Source: Paenibacillus sp. EZ-K15 (GTDB taxonomy: Bacteria; Bacillota; Bacilli; Paenibacillales; Paenibacillaceae). Taken from it: a stretch of DNA of 64,000 nucleotides. Under the pieces are notes generated by a model. The model had not been told where the DNA came from. It was given only the letters and a program-made list of their open reading frames with translations, and searched no databases. Below, in pieces: positions 35,469-44,100 of this stretch; within the stretch, counting starts at the first letter, position 1, and each line of letters begins with the position of its first letter. The DNA lies in contig NZ_PDHM01000018.1 of NCBI RefSeq assembly GCF_002573715.1, forward strand, positions 19,732-83,731, read 5' to 3'. The translations under genes and the position numbers were made by a program.

Positions 35469-36311
35469 CTACCATATTATCTCCAGAAACGAAGCATCAT
35501 CTTCCAGACCGTCCGTATGGCGAGCATTCATTAATACTTGCACCTGCTCATCGGGAATCGGCTCCTTCATCGGGTCCAGATCGTTGAGCCCATCGCTGTA
35601 TAGCTGAAGCCGATATTCGGTCTCCGGGTCTAATTTACACGAGAACACATGAGGACTGCCTCCGATCGGTCCACTTCGGGAAGACCAGCGTTCCGACGTT
35701 CGGAAACGATCTCCGAATACCGAGGTGATCTCGTCTTCCTTGCGCCACAAGCGTACCCTGGAATCACCCTGCCAGGCGAGCCACAGCCTTCCTTTGCGAC
35801 GAAAACCCGAAGAGAGCTCTATGCGACCGCAAATATACATGGCTTCGCTTCCCTTGCGCTGCTTCTCTTCCAGTACTTCACGAAGCAGCTTTGGCGTTTC
35901 GGAACTCAGCGAATGAGTCCGCATTTCCCGATCGGCTTCATGGGTAAGTGCCTTCAGTTTGCGTTCAAGCGATGCGCTCGTGAGTTCCTCCACCGTTTCC
36001 AGCCAGTTCATTAACCCCTGACCCAGCAGACGTGAAGCCACATCGCCTCGATAACTCAATCCGACACCATCACACAGTACAAAATGGCACACATCTTCAT
36101 TCATCTTTAACGCAATGAAATCCTGACCCATCTCGGAGAGCATGACAGATTCTGCCGCTCTGCCATACGCATAACGACATGTGAACAAATCTTTAATCTT
36201 CGTAATCGGTTCTTCCACGGTCTGCTTGCTCTCGTAATAAAACGATGCTGCTTGAGCCTTCCGCTTACGAATTCCCAACGATTCCATGCTTCTCGCGTAT
36301 GATCGCTTCAT
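35469..36311 (-). CDS. PP2C-family protein phosphatase, T7SS-linked
   Basis: A 280-residue cytosolic PP2C-like serine/threonine phosphatase. Metal-binding elements are present: C-D-G-V-G-L-S-Y-R-G-D (about 80-90), the W-Q-G-D-S-R strand, Y-S-D-G-L-N-D, and D-D-A-S near the C-terminus. The N-terminal 30 residues are basic. It starts 13 nt after the vWA stop with AGAGGTC as ribosome site. It is the last gene of the locus and should reverse phosphorylation by the kinase encoded two genes upstream. Confidence 0.85.
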   Translation of the reverse strand: MKRSYARSMESLGIRKRKAQAASFYYESKQTVEEPITKIKDLFTCRYAYGRAAESVMLSEMGQDFIALKMNEDVCHFVLCDGVGLSYRGDVASRLLGQGLMNWLETVEELTSASLERKLKALTHEADREMRTHSLSSETPKLLREVLEEKQRKGSEAMYICGRIELSSGFRRKGRLWLAWQGDSRVRLWRKEDEITSVFGDRFRTSERWSSRSGPIGGSPHVFSCKLDPETEYRLQLYSDGLNDLDPMKEPIPDEQVQVLMNARHTDGLEDDASFLEIIW

Positions 36312-36323
36312 CTTTGTGACCTC

Positions 36324-37076
36324 TTACCTTACCGGCGTGGCAGCTGACATCTGAAACCCGATGGACACCAGCTCAGAGCAAGTGCCTGGAAGCATCATCA
36401 AGGCTCCCGGGCTCAGTTGATAATCCGCCTCAAGCAGCATTTCTCGATAGCTTTCGGGAAGAACGGAAGACATCATTTTAAGTTTGCGTGCATGTTCATC
36501 CTCAAGCGATGTATCAGCCAATATCCCCTTCCATCGGCGCGGTTCGGATATCGGCTGGCTCATCAGATGATCGGAAATGAAAATATTCTCCACGAGCACG
36601 TTGCCGTCCGGAACGCTCATGCTCATGATGCGGCGAGCAATCGGTTCCGGATCCTCTCCCGTGGCCACACCGTCCGTCATATGACACACAAGCGGCGCAG
36701 GGCAATCCTGCATATTCGGAATCTCCGATTGCAGAATTTTCTCGGCTTGAAGGAAGGCTTTCGCCGAATCGGAGAACCGTTTAGGCGTTAAGTCCGGAAG
36801 CGAGCCGATCGCCGCAATTTCGTCAATGCCCTTGATCCCGTTTAACAAATCATAGACATCATCGCTGTATGCAAGGATGGCGATCCGGTACCTCGGCGTC
36901 AGCCGATTCCCTTTGGTGGAGCGAAACACCATTTGCCGAATGGCCAAGGACAATGCTTCGTATACGACGTCGATCCGCCTGCGGTCCTCCATCAGCATAT
37001 TCATAGACGCGCTGATATCAATCAGATATATAATGAGCGCTGGCGTGCGCTGTGATGCTTGAATGGTATAGTTCAT
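36324..37076 (-). CDS. vWA domain protein (TerY-like), T7SS-linked
   Basis: A 250-residue von Willebrand A domain protein without a signal peptide. The MIDAS motif D-I-S-A-S-M is near residue 20, and T-D-G-V-A-T-G at about 140 supplies the second metal ligand. This single-domain cytosolic form is like TerY. The ATG at 37076 has only a distant GGGGTG site, so translation may be coupled to the kinase gene 45 nt upstream. It presumably acts as scaffold or substrate between kinase and phosphatase. Confidence 0.82.
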   Translation of the reverse strand: MNYTIQASQRTPALIIYLIDISASMNMLMEDRRRIDVVYEALSLAIRQMVFRSTKGNRLTPRYRIAILAYSDDVYDLLNGIKGIDEIAAIGSLPDLTPKRFSDSAKAFLQAEKILQSEIPNMQDCPAPLVCHMTDGVATGEDPEPIARRIMSMSVPDGNVLVENIFISDHLMSQPISEPRRWKGILADTSLEDEHARKLKMMSSVLPESYREMLLEADYQLSPGALMMLPGTCSELVSIGFQMSAATPVR

Positions 37077-37120
37077 CGTGAATTAACATTCACCCCTGCA
37101 TTTTCGTCATGTTTACTTCT

Positions 37121-39190
37121 TTATAGTTTTGGTATCCAGTGGCTGTCGTTACTTATGAATTCCTGCAGATTATTAAGGCGGCTGCTCATTTTACCAACCG
37201 TCTTATAATAGGCCTTATCCTTGTTATACAGCTCTATGAACTCACGTGCGGCATTCTTAGCGCGGTCTTTGTTACCGGCTACCTGCGCATTATACGCCTT
37301 ATTATATAGGGCAACCAGTTCTACAACGTTTTGAGAACGCTGCTTCTGAAGCATTGCGGCTTGGGCCTCTTGGGCAGCTCTGGCTTTCGCCTGACGCTCT
37401 GCCTCCGCCTTGGCAGCCGCTGCTTCCTGGGCCGCCTTTTTCTTCTTCTCTTCCATTTGAGCTAAGTACGCCTCATACTTGACTTGATTATCATATTTTT
37501 CTTGCAATGACTGCTTCTTTTTCTTTTCTTCTAGCGATGCCAGGTAAGCTTCATACTTCGCCTGCTTCTCATACTTTGCCTGAAGCTCGGCTTTCTCCTG
37601 TTCCTTCAATGCCTGCTCAGCTGCTTCAGCCTTCTTGGCCTCTTCTGTCTTCAAGCGCTCCTCTTCCGCTTTCTTAGCCTCTGCTTCTTTCTGAGCCGCC
37701 TCTTCCTGCTGCTTCCGCGCTTCTTCCTCTTGCTTGCGGGCAGCTGCTTCTTTCTCCTGCGCTTGCTGCTCGGCTAATCGCTGGGCATCCAACTGACGAC
37801 TCTCTGCCTTCTCCGCCAAAATCTGGTTCACCGTAATGGCAGAACCTGCCAATATGACGATAGCCGCAGCGGTCGAGAGCATGAATTTACGGGATAACAA
37901 TAGTGCTTTAATGCCTTTGTTGGATGATTCTTCAGCCGGACGAAGCTGCTCCTCAAGCCCCTGTATAGCGGCGGCAAGCTCCACTTCAAGCGGACTGTCC
38001 TTCTTTACAAAATGATACGCGGAGCGGAATATTTCCAACGCACCGGAAAGATTGCCCGCATCCTCCAGATCACGCGCCTGATGAAACAAGCGTCCAACCA
38101 CACTGTCGTTGACCTCTCGGGTGCCTGGCTCAATTCCAAGCGATGCCATAATCTCGGCCGGCACCTCTTGGGAAGTTTCAGAACGGGTTTCAGCCGATTG
38201 GTTGTCATGGGCAGTTGTAGCGGCTCCAGCGGCTGGGACTTCCTCCACCACTTCTTCCTCACTTAATGAGGATAATGCAATCAGCCACTCACCAAAGGTA
38301 GGACAGCTGCTCAAATCCTGGCTGTCCCAGGTTCTGCCGAACAGATCCGAAATCCGTGTGCCCCAACGCTGACCCAGCGACTTTTTCAATAAAAAATAAC
38401 GCTCGCACGGAGTCTGCATTTCATGCTGGTCAAAATAACTTTCGCCCCATGCCCGATTAACGATAGCCGGATCGCTCCATCCCAGCATTTCCGCAATAAT
38501 AACAGCACCCGCGAAACGGTCGGCATACGCACTCCATAACCCGCTATGTACCGTTCGATGAGCCGCATATCCAGGAGAGCCAGCAAGCAAAACATCAGGT
38601 CGATCCATTTTGGGGCTGTACATCTGCTCCACATCGACAAGCTCAACGGCGGCAGCGCCTTCCGGCAGCTTCACTTCCGAAAAAAACGGAAGCATGACAT
38701 TAGGCGCAGACAGGTCACAGTGTGCTAATCCGCGCTGCTCCATGCTTGAACCGATGGCTGCCAATGCCTTGGCAAGCATCAGACTTTCAGAACGTCCCAG
38801 ATTACGCTGATCGCTTATTACGTCAAACCAAGTACATCCATGAATCCATGGCATGATGACCGCGTAGAGCAAATCCGGATATTCCGCTATCAAATCTCCG
38901 TTTCTTTCGGGAGTGAGCACCTCTCGACTACTTACCTGCAAACCCGGTATCTCGCGATAATTCCCCATATGCTCGGATTGATACACCATAGCCGGAATTC
39001 TGAACTTAGGAAAAAACACCTTTAGTGCTTTGGCTTCATGCAGCTCCCCATCCACAGGAAGCAGCTGATAGACGATTCCCTGCCGCCCAGCTTGGGCGTA
39101 GGCTACGCCTGGCGCTGCGGGATGCTGCCCTACTGTATAAGCCGTTCCATTTACAACAATCCCATCGCCCGGGTTTGGCTGAAATGTCAT
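37121..39190 (-). CDS. Membrane serine/threonine kinase with coiled-coil tail, T7SS-linked
   Basis: About 689 residues. Numbering from the upstream ATG at 39199, a protein-kinase fold spans about 20-310. It has a lysine in A-K-A-L-K-V-F (K60), the catalytic loop H-C-D-L-S-A-P-N-V (H160, D162, N167), and V-D-V-E replacing DFG at about 189-191. An acidic linker and short helical repeats precede one membrane helix (about 439-461). The tail is coiled coil of K/E/Q/A with two near-identical copies of K-Y-E-A-Y-L-A-[SQ]-[LM]-E-E-K-K-K-K. Catalytic Asp and Asn suggest an active enzyme. The ATG at 39190 is 9 nt from GAGAGG. The kinase-helix-tail layout parallels EssB/YukC. Confidence 0.85.
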   Translation of the reverse strand: MTFQPNPGDGIVVNGTAYTVGQHPAAPGVAYAQAGRQGIVYQLLPVDGELHEAKALKVFFPKFRIPAMVYQSEHMGNYREIPGLQVSSREVLTPERNGDLIAEYPDLLYAVIMPWIHGCTWFDVISDQRNLGRSESLMLAKALAAIGSSMEQRGLAHCDLSAPNVMLPFFSEVKLPEGAAAVELVDVEQMYSPKMDRPDVLLAGSPGYAAHRTVHSGLWSAYADRFAGAVIIAEMLGWSDPAIVNRAWGESYFDQHEMQTPCERYFLLKKSLGQRWGTRISDLFGRTWDSQDLSSCPTFGEWLIALSSLSEEEVVEEVPAAGAATTAHDNQSAETRSETSQEVPAEIMASLGIEPGTREVNDSVVGRLFHQARDLEDAGNLSGALEIFRSAYHFVKKDSPLEVELAAAIQGLEEQLRPAEESSNKGIKALLLSRKFMLSTAAAIVILAGSAITVNQILAEKAESRQLDAQRLAEQQAQEKEAAARKQEEEARKQQEEAAQKEAEAKKAEEERLKTEEAKKAEAAEQALKEQEKAELQAKYEKQAKYEAYLASLEEKKKKQSLQEKYDNQVKYEAYLAQMEEKKKKAAQEAAAAKAEAERQAKARAAQEAQAAMLQKQRSQNVVELVALYNKAYNAQVAGNKDRAKNAAREFIELYNKDKAYYKTVGKMSSRLNNLQEFISNDSHWIPKL

Positions 39191-39283
39191 GAACGTCATC
39201 CTCTCTTAACTCCGTTACCTAACTATATAACTCTATACTCTATTAACCAGATTGTTATATTCTAAACATCCAAAATTGCAAGA

Positions 39284-39309
39284 AAACCGGGTTGTCTTCC
39301 ACCCGGTTT
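39284..39309 (-). terminator. Internal terminator between esxA and the kinase gene
   Basis: AACCGGGT (39285-39292) pairs with ACCCGGTT (39301-39308), and the minus strand continues into TTTTC. It lies 47 nt past the esxA stop and should reduce, rather than stop, transcription into the kinase-vWA-PP2C genes. Confidence 0.7.
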
Positions 39310-39355
39310 ATTCTGCCTATTAAACTATTATAAAGCAAAAGTCTCCGAATGGGTA

Positions 39356-39631
39356 TTAACGAGATTCGTCAGCCATACGGAATTTCTGAGCGATCGCTTT
39401 CAGCTCATTGCTGATGCTGTCAAGCGTTTGTACGAAGGAGTTCATCAAGCGGCTTGCTTCCTGGAATTCCTGGAAAAAGCGCTGCTTCGTCATACCGTCC
39501 CATTGACCTTCCATACCGTTGATCGATTGAGTCAGACTGTTAACGATTTGCTGACTTTGATCACCGCTCTGTTTAAATTGGTTCGCTACTTGCTCGACTT
39601 GCTCTGGCGTAATTAAAATACGTCCTGCCAT
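39356..39631 (-). CDS. esxA: WXG100 family protein EsxA/YukE
   Basis: A 91-residue helical hairpin protein of the WXG100 family. It has I-T-P-E-Q-V-E-Q-V-A near the N-terminus and W-D-G as the WXG turn at about residue 44. The helix-2 end reads L-K-A-I-A-Q-K-F-R-M-A-D-E, where F replaces the usual tyrosine of the Y-x-x-x-[DE] secretion tail. WXG100 proteins are exported as dimers by EssC. A very good AGGAGG site precedes the ATG. Its position after EssC and before a terminator fits high expression. Confidence 0.93.
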   Translation of the reverse strand: MAGRILITPEQVEQVANQFKQSGDQSQQIVNSLTQSINGMEGQWDGMTKQRFFQEFQEASRLMNSFVQTLDSISNELKAIAQKFRMADESR

Positions 39632-39788
39632 TTATGTAACCTCCTAGAAATTCGTTTTCTGGTGACACTTGACATCTTAGCCCAAGAGTCTCAGTTTATC
39701 AAAATGTCCTCAGACCTAATTTCCAGTTACCCTATACGTCCCAATTTGAAACATTTACCATCCCGATTATCCCAAAAGGAATAGGGAT

Positions 39789-40301
39789 TTAGTTGGCAAT
39801 ACCAAACGAAGACGGATCGGTAAAGGTCCAGCTTTGCCCGGCTAATGCGGCTTGTTTAGCTGAATCCCCGTTGTCTCCACTGGTCATACCTACGGCAGCG
39901 GCTACCGAACTCGGGTTCGATATTACCGTCGACGAATTACCATATTCCGGTAATATGGATGAACGCCCCTCCATGCCGGAAGCCGCAAACAGAGCTGTCG
40001 GTGATACTGTACTTATGATTGCATGCTCCAAAATCGTATGGTACTGATGATCCGTTTCTTGAAATTGATCGGCTTTGCTTTGAAGATGCTTGCCCAGCTG
40101 AGCTAGAAGAGCTCCCAGATGCTCTCCAAGACTCCGGGCAGACTGCCACTCATCAATAACCGCCGCTTTGAGAGACGTCTCCCAAACGAGTGATTCCATA
40201 GCTTGGTTGAGCGTTCTCGTAATCGCTAAATATTCATCGCCACTATGCTGCAGCTGACGGCTTAACGTCCGGAGAGACTCCGGCTCGACAGAAATACGCA
40301 T
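39789..40301 (-). CDS. WXG100-like protein with extended C-terminus
   Basis: A 170-residue protein. Residues 1-100 form a helical hairpin with heptads like ESAT-6 proteins: S-R-Q-L-Q-H-S-G-D-E-Y, then V-W-E-T-S in place of W-x-G at the turn, then Q-S-K-A-D-Q-F-Q-E-T-D. The last 65 residues are Ser/Ala/Gly-rich and probably disordered. It resembles EsxB-like partners that carry an extra tail. A ribosome site AAAGGTGAGG precedes the ATG. It is probably a T7SS substrate or co-substrate. Confidence 0.7.
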   Translation of the reverse strand: MRISVEPESLRTLSRQLQHSGDEYLAITRTLNQAMESLVWETSLKAAVIDEWQSARSLGEHLGALLAQLGKHLQSKADQFQETDHQYHTILEHAIISTVSPTALFAASGMEGRSSILPEYGNSSTVISNPSSVAAAVGMTSGDNGDSAKQAALAGQSWTFTDPSSFGIAN

Positions 40302-40328
40302 TGGTCCTCACCTTTCATACAGGCTCTG

Positions 40329-41135
40329 TTACTGTTTCAGCCACATGAGTAGCATATGACGAAACTGCTCTTTGGTCGCTGGCGCTGCGGTTAACCAGTC
40401 CTGGTCTCCCTCCAGGCTCATACGCAGCAGCCAATTCATGGACTCGTTCACTATAAATGCTGCATTTTGACTTTCCCAGCTGATTCCGTTCCATATCGAC
40501 AGCTGGAGTTCCCCCGAAGACACCTTGTTTTTCATACATTTCGCTAAAGCGATTGAACCCTCTGCATCATCCGTCAACCTGGCCAAGCGATCGCCGATAT
40601 CGTCACACTTCTGTTCGGAAACGGAGGTGTAAATATCTCCGAATTCCTTCCGGCTAAGGAGTAGTGCCGGTATATCCCCCCAGTTTTGATCGCTTAGGGC
40701 CAGATCCTGCACCAGCTGATCGCAGGTTTGTTCGATAGTACCAAGTTCACTAAGCAGGTAACATCGGTTGTCTTCGCCGCTTCTGCATACTTGTATTACC
40801 CGTTCGTCCGTAACATGCAGATATCCTTCAAACGCCGAATCCTGATTTTCATATTTCAACCAGCACGCACGTTCCGCAAGTCCGGCAATAGCTACTCTTG
40901 AGAAGACTTCGGGTGGAATCGACAATTCCCCGCCTTCCTCTTGAATCAAATATTGCTTGCTTAGGAGCGATTGTTTGGTTTTCTCCCACTCAACCGCGAT
41001 TTCTTCCGTTAAGTATCCTACAAAAGGATCTTCAACACCAAGTAATCGGTCCGATCCGATAATTCCAGCCAAGAAGAAAAATTCCTTGTCGTTCAGCGTG
41101 ATCGTTTCTTGTTTGGAAGCATGAATTGTCAACAT
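40329..41135 (-). CDS. T7SS locus protein of unknown function, 268 aa
   Basis: A soluble 268-residue protein encoded 16 nt after essC and 27 nt before the WXG100-like gene. It has no signal peptide or membrane helix. The start reads T-L-N-D-K-E-F-F-F-L-A-G-I-I-G-S-D-R-L-L, and the rest is mixed alpha/beta with several tryptophans. The position next to the small secreted proteins and the N-terminal pattern recall the EspG chaperones of mycobacterial ESX systems, but I cannot establish homology. The ribosome site GGGAGGTGG overlaps the essC end. Treat EspG-like as a hypothesis. Confidence 0.55.
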   Translation of the reverse strand: MLTIHASKQETITLNDKEFFFLAGIIGSDRLLGVEDPFVGYLTEEIAVEWEKTKQSLLSKQYLIQEEGGELSIPPEVFSRVAIAGLAERACWLKYENQDSAFEGYLHVTDERVIQVCRSGEDNRCYLLSELGTIEQTCDQLVQDLALSDQNWGDIPALLLSRKEFGDIYTSVSEQKCDDIGDRLARLTDDAEGSIALAKCMKNKVSSGELQLSIWNGISWESQNAAFIVNESMNWLLRMSLEGDQDWLTAAPATKEQFRHMLLMWLKQ

Positions 41136-41151
41136 TATGAGCCACCTCCCC

Positions 41152-44100
41152 TCAAACTACAACATGCCATCGGTCGCGAATTTCTGTGACCCATCTTTGG
41201 GCGTTCCATTCGTCATCGAACGGAACTGCGCCTTTTATTCTGGAAAATTTACGTTTTACGTAGTACCCCTGTCCTGGCGGAAGTATTTTTAGTCCTCCAG
41301 GACTATTGGCGGATTCGGAAAAAGGAATTCTGAAGAACGATAAATCGTTGGAATCCAATGTTCCGAATAAAAATCCGTTTTGTGCAGCCTTGATATCGGT
41401 AAACCAATCGACGCCATACGTCGGGAAATCGGCCGGTACACCGGCAATGACAACATGTACCCTGCGGTCTCTTCCCTGTCTGACGATGGCAGACAGCTGG
41501 TCTTTCAAAGTGAAATCGGAAAGCTGCTTGCTGAGCACGTCAGCGTCATCAATCATAAGCAGGATAGTCGGGTCTTCACTGTCCTTCGACCGGGTCTGAA
41601 CCCGTTCATAAAGGCCTGAAATGAGCGGAGCCAAATCTTCCTCATTCTCTGCATGCCCACGGACATGCGGAAGATGGTTCATCCGACTCAGACCGCTGCT
41701 TCCATAGCGCGTATCTACCGTATATATTTCCAGCTCATCCGGCGATGTATGGTATGCAAGTGATAACATCCAGCTAAGGAGGAATGATGTTTTACCACCT
41801 TCCATCGGACTCGCCACAATAAAATGCGGTCCATCCTCCAGATTGATAGCAAAAGGGGTCAAGTCATCCGTAGCCACCCCGACAGGAACCCGATACTTCA
41901 CCATGCCTGCTGATTCATAAGGCTTTTGTACCTTCAGCAGTTGATGGAGCGGAATCTTGTCCGGCAGTGACTCAATCCGTGGTGCTTCTTCCCCGTGCCA
42001 CGCTGCCCGGTGAGTACGAATCATATCGCGGAGCGCTGCGGAACGGTCCCCCTCTTCCTGACCGGAAGCCGGCAAGGCCGTCTGAAATTCAAGCGGCGGC
42101 ACCTGCCCTTTGACCAGTCCTCTTCCTGGAGGAAGCTGGCTGGGAACTCTTGTTGGACGCCCCACTGCATAATAGTAATCAGCAGGATCGGCGAGTTCGT
42201 ACGATACCGCTTGCGAGATATTGCTTCGGACCTTCTCGAACATATCCGAAATCCGGTTCGCCGTAATGACAAACGTAATCCCCAGACTACCGCCTTCTCG
42301 CAGCAGGTATTCAAGCATATCATTCTCATCCGGATAGGAGTTGCGGAAATTCAGATAACCGTCAATAACCACGACCAGCTGCGGAACGGGGCCTGTGTTG
42401 CCCCGGCGGTAGGATGCAACAGTCTTCACACCCGCTTCAGCAATCATGTCCTTGCGAGTCGCCGCCGTTTTCGTCAGAAAACGGAACAGGCGCTTGATAC
42501 GATCCTCTTCCTCCGCCATCATGACTCCTCCGATATGAGGAAGCCCTGCAAAGTCCCGCATCATCCGGCCCATATCCACGATATACCCATGCCAAAAGTC
42601 CGGGGCATACCGATTGACTAACGACATCAGCATCGTTTGAATAAAGGTGGTCTTTCCAAGTCCGGGCATGCCGTATACGGCCCAGTGGCCTTGCTCAAGA
42701 TTGAGCATCAGCGGCTTCTGGCACTGGTTTGGCAGATCATCAACCATTCCAACATAGGACACAAGTGCCAAGTCACTAAACAGATCTTGCTTCTGCAGCT
42801 TGGTCCCAGACGGTATGCTCTCAAGATCCAGACTCTCCGGAAGCGGTGGAAGCCAAGGCCCCTGGAGCCGTTCGATCCCTTGCTCCTTGGCCACGTCAGC
42901 TACATGATCGATAAACACCTGGAGCTGTTTGGGCACCTCCAGATGCGCTCCCAGGGAGGGATTAGAAGCAAGCAGAGGCTCCGACTTTCCGTTGATTCGC
43001 ACCTCGCGAATAACCACTGCGCCGGGCGTATCCTTCTCTTCAATGTAAGGAGCTCCGCTCCAGGCAAACTGCATTTCTTCAAACACTTCGTCGCTGCCCA
43101 CCTGAAAATAGCCTCGTCCGGGCTTGTTAATCCAGGCTGCATTCGGAATCTTCAGCATATCACGGCTGTCGCCCTCGCTTTGTACCCGAAGACAGATGCG
43201 AAAGCGCGAGTTACTCCAAATCTTATCGTCCACGACACCTGCCGGTTTCTGAGTCGCAAGAATCAGATGGACACCAAGTGTTCGTCCAATTGCGGCAATG
43301 CTGATCAATTCATCCATGAACTCCGGTTGATCTTTCTTCAGCTGTGCAAATTCATCAATGATAATAACGAGATGCGGGAGCGGCTCGCCATGGCGATTGC
43401 GCAGCAGCTTGTAGTACTCATCGATATGCTGCAGATTTCCCGCATCGTTCAATATTTTCTGGCGGCGGACCAGCTCGGCTTTCAGCGACACCTTCGCCCG
43501 TTCAATCAGATTGTTATCCAGGTTCGTTATGGTGCCTACTACGTGCGGCAAGTTAACAAACGTGTTGGACATGCCGCCGCCCTTATAATCAATAAGCATA
43601 AATGCTAGATCATGCGGGTGAAACTCGGAGGCCAGGGAGGCCACAATAGATTGAATAACCTCACTTTTCCCGGAACCGGTCGTTCCCGCAATCAGACCGT
43701 GTGGTCCATGACCTTGACGCTCTATTTTATCATGAAGATTCAAATTAATCTTCTTTCCGCCTGCCCGGACACCCATCGGAACGGGTAATGAATCAGGATA
43801 TCGGTTCTGCTGCCAGCGTCTGTGTACATCCAAATCGTTGATTTTCTGAATATCCATCATCTCGAAGAGTGCCAAAACGCTAGGGATATCAGACGCAGAG
43901 GATCGCTTCAACCGGATCGGAGCCATATATCGGGCCAAGGCTTCAATCTGATCCCTGCTAATATGATGGGATTGGAAGGTTTGCTTGGAGACCGTGCCGT
44001 CCGCTTTCTTAATCGTGTACGCCGCCTGATCCCGGTCAACCTCAACAATAAGCTGGCAATGCATCGGCAAGCTTTCCTTGCGGTCGGACAAGATGATGGT

